A stretch of 64,000 nucleotides of DNA from Metabacillus crassostreae. Lineage in GTDB: Bacteria; Bacillota; Bacilli; Bacillales; Bacillaceae. The stretch lies in NCBI RefSeq assembly GCF_016908395.1, contig NZ_JAFBDU010000001.1, positions 806,001 to 870,000 on the forward strand. Direction: 5' to 3'. The position numbers and the translations under genes are program-made. Shown here one piece after another: positions 37,454-44,811 of the stretch (position 1 is its first letter; each line of letters starts with the position of its first letter). Below the pieces are notes generated by a model. That model searched no databases. It was not told where the DNA came from and saw only the letters and a program-made list of their open reading frames with translations.

Positions 37454-38911
37454 ATGATCACACTTCAAAATGTATCAGGTGGCTATTTGAATAAAAGCAT
37501 TGTTAAAAATATCAGCTTTACAATTGAAAAAGGTCATTTTTATGCATTAATTGGTCCAAATGGAAGCGGAAAAACAACCTTAAGTAAATTAATTACCGGT
37601 GTTTTGCCTCTACAATCCGGCTCAATCTTGATTTTGGACAAATCCTTGAAACAGTACTCCTCTATACAAAGAGCAGAAATGATGGCTGTTTTATCTCAAG
37701 AAGCTTCTGTAGAATTTGATTTTTCTGTTGAAGAAATTGTCATGCTAGGTAGATATCCTCATCAAAAGGGATTTTTCAAAACCATTTCAAATCAAGATAA
37801 ACAGATTGTCAAAGATGTTATGGAAAAAACGTATGTTTATCAGTATAGAAAAAAGCTATTTAAACAGTTAAGTGGTGGTGAAAAGCAACGAGTGTTGCTT
37901 GCAAAAGCATTAGCACAAGAGCCTAAGATTTTGATATTAGATGAACCGACTAATCATTTAGATATGCGACATACCCTTGAGATGCTTCAGCATTTAAAGG
38001 ATTATCAAAAGCAACATGATTTAACGATCCTTGCGATTTTACATGATTTAAATATTGCTTCTCTTTTCTCAGACAAAATAGGTTTATTACATCATGGACA
38101 TTTAGTTGAAACAGGTGATTTATCTTTATTACAAAAAGAAGAAAAATTACAAGAAGTATACGAAGTAGCCATTAAAACAAGCTTCCACCCTGTGATAGCA
38201 AAACCACAAATTTCTTTAATACCAAAGAAACAGAAGCCATTACATACAAGTCTTGACCACACAATGAACACAACAAAAAATTATATTCATATCTATTTTC
38301 CGAAGCCTTTACGCACTATCTCAAATGCTGTATTAGGTGAGGGGCTTTATTGGAGCAGAAATTTTTGTAATTTTCATGTTCCCTACAATTATAATTGTTC
38401 AAACCCCAAGCAAGATATCCAAAATTGGCTACAACAAGCAAATATTTCTAGCTATGATACTGTCGGAATGATGACAGCCGTTATTTTAAAGGATAAAAGT
38501 GTAATTAGAGAGAATATTGAAGGTGTTGAAATTTTATCAATTATTACTGCAGGTGTTGGAAATGCAGTTGATATTACACATGATCACAGAGATTCTAGCA
38601 ATAAAATTGGAACTGTAAATATCATGGTATTTCTTGATGCACATTTAACAGATGGAGCCCTAGTTAATAGCATTCAATCTGTAACTGAAGCTAAAACAAA
38701 AGCATTCTATGATTTAAATATAAAGGATCACAACACACAGACAATTGCTACAGGGACATCAACAGATTCAACATTAATAGCATCAACACAACATGGTGAG
38801 TTAACACCATATGCCGGCTCAGGAACATCACTTGGAAAAGCGATTGGAAAAGTTGTCTACAATGGATTGATCGAGGCAATAAAAAACTATGAAAAACGGA
38901 AGAAAATATAA
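37454..38911 (+). CDS. btuD-cbiZ: fusion of corrinoid importer ATPase BtuD and adenosylcobinamide amidohydrolase CbiZ
   Basis: 485 residues, two enzymes in one chain. Residues 1 to about 255 form an ABC ATPase: Walker A GPNGSGKTT (34-42), signature LSGGEKQR, Walker B ILILDEP and the H-loop LHDLN. A linker of about 20 residues leads to CbiZ (about 270-480: NAVLGEGL, TVGMMTAVIL, ITAGVGNAVDI, NIMVFLDAHLTDGALVNSIQSVTEAK and SGTSLGKAIGK). CbiZ cuts the amide bond of adenosyl-(pseudo)cobinamide to give adenosylcobyric acid, so imported foreign corrinoids can be rebuilt. Fusion puts remodelling at the transporter. It overlaps cbiB by one base. Confidence 0.93.
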   Translation: MITLQNVSGGYLNKSIVKNISFTIEKGHFYALIGPNGSGKTTLSKLITGVLPLQSGSILILDKSLKQYSSIQRAEMMAVLSQEASVEFDFSVEEIVMLGRYPHQKGFFKTISNQDKQIVKDVMEKTYVYQYRKKLFKQLSGGEKQRVLLAKALAQEPKILILDEPTNHLDMRHTLEMLQHLKDYQKQHDLTILAILHDLNIASLFSDKIGLLHHGHLVETGDLSLLQKEEKLQEVYEVAIKTSFHPVIAKPQISLIPKKQKPLHTSLDHTMNTTKNYIHIYFPKPLRTISNAVLGEGLYWSRNFCNFHVPYNYNCSNPKQDIQNWLQQANISSYDTVGMMTAVILKDKSVIRENIEGVEILSIITAGVGNAVDITHDHRDSSNKIGTVNIMVFLDAHLTDGALVNSIQSVTEAKTKAFYDLNIKDHNTQTIATGTSTDSTLIASTQHGELTPYAGSGTSLGKAIGKVVYNGLIEAIKNYEKRKKI

Positions 38912-39864
38912 TGATAGATTTATTTGATATTCATGTTTATCTGATTTTACTCGCTATTTTACTAGATTTCTTAATTGGTGATCCTAAATGGATTCCACAT
39001 CCTGTTATTATCATAGGAAAAGGAATTAGCATTCTTGAAGGAGTGTGGAATAAGGGTACCAATCGTAAAATTAAGGGTTTGTTCTTACTGATTAGTATTG
39101 TTGGTGGAACCTATCTTTTTGTTTATTTCGTTTTAGAATTACTAGCACTAATTCATCCTATTCTATCACTATTATTTGAGATTTACTTTATTTCTTCAAC
39201 AGTTGCGATAAAAGGCTTGCAGCAGGCAGCAACAGATGTTCTAAAGCCTTTAAAGAACAATGATTTAATAAAAGCTAGAAAAAAGCTCGGGTATATTGTT
39301 GGACGTGATACTCATGATTTACCACCACCCGAAATTGTCCGTGGAACTGTAGAAACTGTTGCTGAAAACACAGTTGATGGAGTCATTTCTCCATTATTTT
39401 GGGCCCTACTTGGCGGTGCACCTTTAGCGATGGCTTATCGTGCAATCAATACACTAGATTCTATGGTCGGTTACAGAAATGAAAAATTCATAGATTTCGG
39501 TTGGGCATCTGCTCGATGTGATGATCTAGCCAACTATGTACCAGCACGTTTTACTGCTTTATTTATGTGGATCTTTTCATTATTTGTCCCAAAATTAAAA
39601 CGTTGGAATGCTCTAAAAGTTACATTTCGTGACGCGAAAAAACACCCTAGTCCAAACGGCGGCTGGCCTGAAGCAATGACAGCAGGCTTACTAGGTGTTG
39701 TTTTAGGCGGAGAAAACAAGTATGAAGGAATTGTTTCCTATCGAGCCGAGATGGGGCATTTTTATCGAAAGCTACATGTATGGGATATAAGGAGTACGGT
39801 TTTATTTATGCATGGAGCTTGGATTGTGTTTGTGCTCATTCTCGTTTGTCTTACCCTGATTTAA
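38911..39864 (+). CDS. cbiB: adenosylcobinamide-phosphate synthase
   Basis: 317 residues, integral membrane, with GDPKWIPHPVIIIGKGI at the start, VAENTVDGVISPLFWALLGGAPLAMAYRAINTLDSMVGYRN in the middle and the GWPEAMTAGLLGV block. It joins aminopropanol phosphate to adenosylcobyric acid. It starts in the stop of btuD-cbiZ, which feeds it cobyric acid from salvage. Confidence 0.93.
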   Translation: MIDLFDIHVYLILLAILLDFLIGDPKWIPHPVIIIGKGISILEGVWNKGTNRKIKGLFLLISIVGGTYLFVYFVLELLALIHPILSLLFEIYFISSTVAIKGLQQAATDVLKPLKNNDLIKARKKLGYIVGRDTHDLPPPEIVRGTVETVAENTVDGVISPLFWALLGGAPLAMAYRAINTLDSMVGYRNEKFIDFGWASARCDDLANYVPARFTALFMWIFSLFVPKLKRWNALKVTFRDAKKHPSPNGGWPEAMTAGLLGVVLGGENKYEGIVSYRAEMGHFYRKLHVWDIRSTVLFMHGAWIVFVLILVCLTLI

Positions 39865-39915
39865 GTCAGGACTAATTTCACCATGTTTGCCTTAAACTAA
39901 ATCTAGAAAGGCTTG

Positions 39916-41001
39916 ATGTATATGAAGTGGCCAGCACACGGTGGTCAACCCTCTAAAATATATGAATTAACTGGTATAAATCAAAACGATAAAATCTATG
40001 ATTTTAGTGCAAATCTTAATCCTTTAGGACCGCCAGAAAAAGTGAAACAGCATTATTTGCAATCACTTGAGCTAATCCAAAACTACCCTGATCCTGATTA
40101 TCGTGAAGCAACAAAGCTAGTTTCTAAACATGAGAATATACCCAAAAATCATCTTCTTCTTACAAATGGAGGAGCCGAAGCTATCTTTCTTATTGCTCAT
40201 CTTTTTTTAGGACAAAAGGCCTTAATAATCGAACCAACTTTTTCTGAATATAAACGAGCTTGTGAGGTTTATAACATTGATGTTTCAACACTTTCCCTTT
40301 CTGTTGACAATTCTTTCACATTACCACTTGAAACAATCGTAGCAAAGCTTCATGAAGTAGATGTTGTTTTTATATGTCGACCAAATAACCCAACTGGGAC
40401 GATAGCATCAATAAATGAGATGAAAATAATCATCGAAAATGCTTCAAAGTGTGGAACAAAAATTATAGTTGATGAAGCTTTTATTCATTTTGCTCCAAGT
40501 GAGTATGAAGATTTAACTTCTTTACTATCAACCTACAGCAATTTAATATTGCTACGCTCTTTAACAAAAATCTTCTCAATACCTGGGTTAAGGCTTGGAT
40601 ACATTATCGCTGATGAACAGAAAATTACTAGTTTGCGATCAAAACAAATTCCTTGGAGTATTAATGGAGTTGTTACTAATTTATTGCCTAGTTTATTCGA
40701 GGATGAAATGTTTATCGAACAGACAAAAATCTGGCTTCAAAAACAATTAACTTTTTTGAAAGCAGAACTGACTAGCCTTGGATTCTATGTTTCTCCAACA
40801 GTTGTCAATTTCTATTTACTTCAAGATGATCATAACAACACGGAAGAATTATTTCGCTTTTTACTAGCTCACCACCTCATCCCTCGTCATACTCAAACAT
40901 TTAAGAATCTAGAAGGTCGTTATTTAAGACTTGCTGTTCGAAATGAAGAGGAAAACAACTATTTACTTAAGGTGTTACGTTTGTGGAGGGAGCAACAATG
41001 A
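39916..41001 (+). CDS. cobD: L-threonine-O-3-phosphate decarboxylase
   Basis: About 361 residues, aminotransferase-like PLP fold: N-terminal HGGQPSKIYELTG, DFSANLNPLGPP, then the PLP lysine in RSLTKIFSIPGLRLGYI. It makes (R)-1-amino-2-propanol O-phosphate, the linker used by CbiB; threonine phosphate would come from the PduX-like kinase downstream. ATG 39916 or 39922 are both possible after AAAGG. It overlaps cobU by four bases. Confidence 0.9.
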   Translation: MYMKWPAHGGQPSKIYELTGINQNDKIYDFSANLNPLGPPEKVKQHYLQSLELIQNYPDPDYREATKLVSKHENIPKNHLLLTNGGAEAIFLIAHLFLGQKALIIEPTFSEYKRACEVYNIDVSTLSLSVDNSFTLPLETIVAKLHEVDVVFICRPNNPTGTIASINEMKIIIENASKCGTKIIVDEAFIHFAPSEYEDLTSLLSTYSNLILLRSLTKIFSIPGLRLGYIIADEQKITSLRSKQIPWSINGVVTNLLPSLFEDEMFIEQTKIWLQKQLTFLKAELTSLGFYVSPTVVNFYLLQDDHNNTEELFRFLLAHHLIPRHTQTFKNLEGRYLRLAVRNEEENNYLLKVLRLWREQQ

Positions 41002-41552
41002 TTACATTTATATCAGGTGGAGCAAGATCTGGTAAAAGCTCGTTTGCAGAAAAGCTTGCTACCGAAGCATATCAACAAAATAACGAGAACAAGCTAGGTA
41101 ATAGCAAGCTATATTATGTGGCAACAGCTGAGCGTTCTGATGGAGAAATGAATGAACGTATTAACCGGCATATTAATGAACGGTCAGGCACTTGGTATAC
41201 GCTTGAAGTACCAATAAACATATCATCTCAGCTAGAAAATCTACATAATCATGATGTACTATTAATCGATTGTTTAACAATTTGGTTAAATAATATGATG
41301 TACAAAAAACAAGCAGACTTACCTCAATTATTAGAAGAAGTGACGAATTGGATTGATATTAGCATACGTAAACAGCTGCAGCTTTTTATCGTATCAAATG
41401 ATTTAAATGAAGGAATGCTTCACAAAGATTATTTTACACATCAATATATGTACGCATTAGAAAATGTACATCACTTTCTGATCAGTGAAAGTGATGCTGC
41501 TTATCAGGTTGTTGCAGGCATACCGATTCAGTGGAAGGGGGAAAGAGAGTGA
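40998..41552 (+). CDS. cobU: adenosylcobinamide kinase/guanylyltransferase
   Basis: 184 residues. The P-loop GGARSGKSSFAE and the following RHINERSGTW, with the His that carries GMP in CobU, are present. The C-terminal block that normally reads NEVGxGIVP is changed to NDLNEG (residues about 134-139), and the helix after it also deviates, although the end QVVAGIPIQWK is normal. It phosphorylates adenosylcobinamide and attaches GMP. Start ATG 40998 overlaps cobD (ATGA); it overlaps cobS with GTGA. See the complementary CobU-like gene at 42852. Confidence 0.88.
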   Translation: MITFISGGARSGKSSFAEKLATEAYQQNNENKLGNSKLYYVATAERSDGEMNERINRHINERSGTWYTLEVPINISSQLENLHNHDVLLIDCLTIWLNNMMYKKQADLPQLLEEVTNWIDISIRKQLQLFIVSNDLNEGMLHKDYFTHQYMYALENVHHFLISESDAAYQVVAGIPIQWKGERE

Positions 41553-42322
41553 TTTCCTTTTTCAAAGGTTTTCTACTAGCTCTACAATTTTTAACGAGAA
41601 TACCCATTCCGCTTGCTCTTCCTTGGGAGAAAAGTACAATTAGAGGGGCACTTACTTCATTTGCGCTTGTTGGGTTTGTCATTGGTGGATTACTAATTTC
41701 CTTTCTCTATTTTGCTTATCCGCTGTTACCTCTTTGGATGACTGCTTTTGCCTTATTATCATTATGGGTATTTTTAACAGGTGGTTTACATCTTGATGGA
41801 TTAATGGATGTAGCTGATGCTTTAGGCTCAAATGGTTCTCTTGAGAAGCAACGGGTCATTATGAAAGATCCTCATGTTGGCAGCTTTTCAGTTCTTGTGG
41901 TTATCTTTCATTTAGGCTGGAAAACTTTGTTTATATATGGTTTGCTTACATCTGAAACACTAGAATTTTATCAGCTCTCTTTTATTTTATTATCAATTCC
42001 TGCATCTAGTCGTTTACTTGCGCTTTTCCTTTTATATGATGTACCAGTGATGAAAAGAGAAGGACTTGCATTTGAATGGAAGAAATACCTTACTGTTAAA
42101 GAGATAATTTTTGCTTGTTTACCAATCATTATCATATTGTTTTTTGCTCCGATCTTGGTGCTTCTTTTAACAGCTTATTTCTTCCTTTTTCTGATAGGAC
42201 GAATATGGATAAAAAGGACCTTTCATGGAATTAATGGTGATTTAGTTGGTGCTTCTATAGAGGGAGGAGAGCTATGGGGACTAGCAATTGTTTGGATTTA
42301 TATTTCATTCGTCATGGTGTAA
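41549..42322 (+). CDS. cobS: adenosylcobinamide-GDP ribazoletransferase
   Basis: 257 residues, membrane enzyme with FFKGFLLALQFLTRIPIP start, GGLHLDGLMDVADALGSNG (metal-binding acidic block) and MKDPHVGSFSV, ending with NGDLVGASIEGGELWGLAIVW. It condenses alpha-ribazole with adenosyl-GDP-cobinamide. The GTG 41549 overlaps the cobU stop; AAGGGGG is upstream. It overlaps cobC by about 49 nt. Confidence 0.92.
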   Translation: MISFFKGFLLALQFLTRIPIPLALPWEKSTIRGALTSFALVGFVIGGLLISFLYFAYPLLPLWMTAFALLSLWVFLTGGLHLDGLMDVADALGSNGSLEKQRVIMKDPHVGSFSVLVVIFHLGWKTLFIYGLLTSETLEFYQLSFILLSIPASSRLLALFLLYDVPVMKREGLAFEWKKYLTVKEIIFACLPIIIILFFAPILVLLLTAYFFLFLIGRIWIKRTFHGINGDLVGASIEGGELWGLAIVWIYISFVMV

Positions 42323-42900
42323 CACAGTACAATTTAGAAAAGAAATACTTAGGACATACGAATGAACCTTTATTACATAATCATGAAGATCAATTTACTG
42401 CCTTAAAAAAGGCATTAGCACCAATAAAATTCCACTATTGCTACACAAGTGACCTTAAACGTTGTGTTCAAACAACTCAACACCTAATAAAGAATCAACC
42501 TATTTGTGTAGATAATAGATTAAGAGAATTGAATTTTGGTGACTGGGAAGGTAAAACATATAACGAATTAAAAAATGATGATCATTACCGTGTATGGCTT
42601 GATGACATGCAAAGCATCACCCCTCCAAACGGCGAGAAGCTAACTCAATTACAAGCACGAGTTGATGTATTTTTCGAGGATCTTCTGTCCCTACATGACC
42701 TTGAAAACAAAAGCATGTTAATTGTCACACATGGAGGGACAATACGTGCTTGTTTATTAAAGTTTCATATTTCAAAAAGTCTATGGGACATGCCAGTACC
42801 TCACGGAAGTGGCTATAAGCTATCATTAAAAAGAAGTAAGGGGGAATGGATATGCAACTCGTGGTCGGTGGTGCCTATTCAGGAAAAAGAAAAACAGTGA
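42274..42900 (+). CDS. cobC: alpha-ribazole phosphatase
   Basis: 208 residues of the histidine phosphatase superfamily: FIRHGVTQYN with the catalytic RHG, RELNFGDWEGKTY, and the second His in LIVTHGGTIRA. In this operon the role is to remove phosphate from alpha-ribazole 5'-phosphate or adenosylcobalamin phosphate. The ATG at 42274 follows GGAGGA; it overlaps the cobS 3' end and the next gene. Confidence 0.88.
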   Translation: MGTSNCLDLYFIRHGVTQYNLEKKYLGHTNEPLLHNHEDQFTALKKALAPIKFHYCYTSDLKRCVQTTQHLIKNQPICVDNRLRELNFGDWEGKTYNELKNDDHYRVWLDDMQSITPPNGEKLTQLQARVDVFFEDLLSLHDLENKSMLIVTHGGTIRACLLKFHISKSLWDMPVPHGSGYKLSLKRSKGEWICNSWSVVPIQEKEKQ

Positions 42901-43280
42901 AAAATAGTGGTGAAAACTTAATATGGCATAGTGCCTACAATGAAGATCCATTTGACACGTGGCAAAAGTCCTGCCAAACAAGTTCTATTGTCGTTATGGA
43001 AGGATGGGAGAAATGGGTTGAAGAACAATTAATCCTTGGAAAAACAATTGACGAAGTTAGAAGCTTTTTTATAGATGAAATTGAGAAGCTATGTGAAGCC
43101 GAAAAATCATCACAATTTTCCTTTTATTTTATTATGTTAGAAATGGGAAGAGGAATTGTCCCGATGCTAGAAAAAAATAGAAATATACGTGATGTATGTG
43201 GGTGGATCTTACAATATGCTGCAAATAAGGCAGAAGAAGTTTATTATTGCTGGCATGGACTATCTCAAAAAATCAAGTGA
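42852..43280 (+). CDS. truncated CobU-like protein with altered P-loop
   Basis: 142 residues related to CobU. It begins with VVGGAYSGKRKT, where the last P-loop residue (Ser or Thr in GKS/T) is Arg, and the GMP-accepting His region is missing. In contrast its C-terminus, EMGRGIVPMLEKNRNIRDVCGW (split here for length only) to LSQKIK, keeps the conserved CobU block that the neighbouring CobU has lost. It may form mixed oligomers with CobU or be regulatory. AAGGGGGA precedes ATG 42852; it overlaps cobC by 49 nt. Confidence 0.75.
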   Translation: MQLVVGGAYSGKRKTVKNSGENLIWHSAYNEDPFDTWQKSCQTSSIVVMEGWEKWVEEQLILGKTIDEVRSFFIDEIEKLCEAEKSSQFSFYFIMLEMGRGIVPMLEKNRNIRDVCGWILQYAANKAEEVYYCWHGLSQKIK

Positions 43281-43405
43281 ATAGATATTTTAATATAACA
43301 TCATATCAATAGCGAAATTTTGCATGTAGAGATAATTTTCAGCAAATTCAATTAACTAATTGCTGTTATATTTACATCATCTACTCGATAGAAGTAAAAA
43401 TGTTA

Positions 43406-43434
43406 TTGAAAAACATCGAATATTCATATATTAT
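43406..43434 (+). promoter_or_regulatory. promoter of the cbi operon leader
   Basis: TTGAAA (43406-43411) and TATTAT (43429-43434) with 17 bp between, about 45 bp before riboswitch 3. No terminator was seen between the CobU-like gene and this point. Confidence 0.5.
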
Positions 43435-43480
43435 AGCAAATAGACAATCATACATAATTAAATAGAAGCAATAAACTAAG

Positions 43481-43690
43481 ATGCCTAACGGCTTAATAGG
43501 GAATCTGGTGAAACTCCAGAGCTGTTCCCGCAACTGTAAGTGTGGACGAAATAAGTAAACCACTGTTTAAAATCCTTTTCTAGTATAAAGGTTTTAGATG
43601 GGAAGGTCTTAAAGTAGAATGAAGCACAAGTCAGGAGACCTGTCTTAATTTATCAAGTTTCAGTTTCTTCGGGAGGTGAGAAGGTGAAAC
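43481..43690 (+). promoter_or_regulatory. cobalamin riboswitch 3, first of a tandem pair
   Basis: TTAATAGGGAATCTGGTG, CCAGAGCTGTTCCCGCAACTGTAA, ACCACTGT...GATGGGAAGG and the B12 box AGTCAGGAGACCTGTC (43629-43644), then TTCTTCGGGAGG. Its sequence differs clearly from riboswitches 1 and 2. A separate terminator follows at 43744, yet no gene lies before riboswitch 4. Confidence 0.92.
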
Positions 43691-43743
43691 GATCGCAATA
43701 CATATAACAAGAATGACTCTTGTTTCATGCTGCTATCGTTTTC

Positions 43744-43773
43744 ATCCGCTCACAATCGTGTGCGGATTTTTTA
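43744..43773 (+). terminator. terminator of riboswitch 3
   Basis: ATCCGC (43744 on) pairs with GCGGAT over about 12 nt, then TTTTTT. An upstream GAAACGAT...ATCGTTTTC pairing could be the competing structure. Confidence 0.75.
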
Positions 43774-44043
43774 TGTTGATTTGTAATAAAACTAAAATCA
43801 GCAGAAACCAATATTAAACGAATAAAATGCAACTACATCTAAGATACATGTCAAAAAGAGAGCCAATATTCATGATGAAGAGAAAGTATAGTATGAAAAA
43901 TCAATGCAAACACTTGAAGCTTTATAGACAAAGTCAACGTCTTACTTTTTTAGATGAAAAAAAGTTTTATTATCACATGGCATTTGGACATATTCTCTAC
44001 TAAATTGTAATAACTATTAAACTAGTTAAATGAAAAAATCAAA
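43774..44043. other. 270-nt spacer between the tandem riboswitches
   Basis: No convincing gene. A 43-codon frame from about 43874 to 44003 codes a basic peptide (start MMKRKYSMKNQ) but has only a weak AAGAGA upstream. TTGGAC (43984) with TAATAA 18 bp later might be a second promoter just before riboswitch 4. Confidence 0.35.
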
Positions 44044-44240
44044 TTAGGTGCCATAGCATTTTTATGCATGGTTAAAAGGGAAGTACGGTGAAAAACCGTC
44101 ACGGTACCCGCCACTGTTATGGGGAGCTTGCATGTTAATTGTCACTGATTTAATAAAATCGGGAAGACACTTGTAATCTATAATCCTAAGTCAGGAAACC
44201 TGCCTAATTTATTGTATACACATACCTACGGGAAAATAGG
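44044..44240 (+). promoter_or_regulatory. cobalamin riboswitch 4, second of a tandem pair
   Basis: TTAAAAGGGAAGTACGGTG, CCGTCACGGTACCCGCCACTGT, GTCACTG...ATCGGGAAGAC and the B12 box AGTCAGGAAACCTGCC (44189-44204; one base differs from the others), then CCTACGGG. Placed between riboswitch 3 and cbiW. Confidence 0.92.
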
Positions 44241-44287
44241 TAGATGTGTTATAAATATTGCATTTGTATTATTATGCGTATTTGTAC

Positions 44288-44313
44288 ACCTCTACCTAAG
44301 TAGAGGTTTTTTT
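44288..44313 (+). terminator. terminator of riboswitch 4
   Basis: ACCTCTAC pairs perfectly with GTAGAGGT around CTAA, followed by TTTTTT. It lies 63 bp before cbiW. Confidence 0.85.
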
Positions 44314-44375
44314 AGTTGGTTTCTACTAATATCCAAAAATATAGATCAATTTTTTAAAAAAGGACGTGTCAAAGC

Positions 44376-44759
44376 ATGACGACTTGGAATTTATCAGAAA
44401 CAAAGCATCATGTACTTATTTGTAATGGCAGTAGCTGTATGAGAAAAAACGGAGAAGAAGTAACACAGGCTATTCGCGATGAAATTACAAAATTAGATTT
44501 AGAAGCAAAAATTCACACAACACGCACGCGTTGTAATGGAAGATGTAAGGATGCATGTGTTGCTATTGTTTATCCAGAAGGAACTTGGTACAAGGCCCTA
44601 TCAGCAGATCTAGGTAGAAAAATTGTCCAAACACACTTGGCAGGTGGAAAAGTTTTAGAGGAAGCAGTGATCTATCATTATGAAAATGAATCATTTGTTG
44701 CACCTGAAACAAGTAAATCTATTAAAGGAATCACAAAACCGATTAAAGAAAGTGTGTAA
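44376..44759 (+). CDS. cbiW: CbiW, [2Fe-2S] thioredoxin-like ferredoxin
   Basis: 127 residues with four Cys spaced as in [2Fe-2S] thioredoxin-fold ferredoxins: Cys16, Cys21, Cys53 and Cys57 (a fifth at 61). It starts the cbi operon exactly as in B. megaterium and probably supplies electrons to CbiH60 or CbiX. AAAGGACG precedes the ATG. Confidence 0.85.
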   Translation: MTTWNLSETKHHVLICNGSSCMRKNGEEVTQAIRDEITKLDLEAKIHTTRTRCNGRCKDACVAIVYPEGTWYKALSADLGRKIVQTHLAGGKVLEEAVIYHYENESFVAPETSKSIKGITKPIKESV

Positions 44760-44811
44760 TTCTCATTTGGTAGTTTGTAGAGCTAGTAACCTATGAAAGG
44801 ATGATCATATT

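Noticed and set aside
43381-43563. 60-codon minus-strand frame
   Set aside because: It covers the promoter and aptamer of riboswitch 3 and lacks a ribosome binding site.
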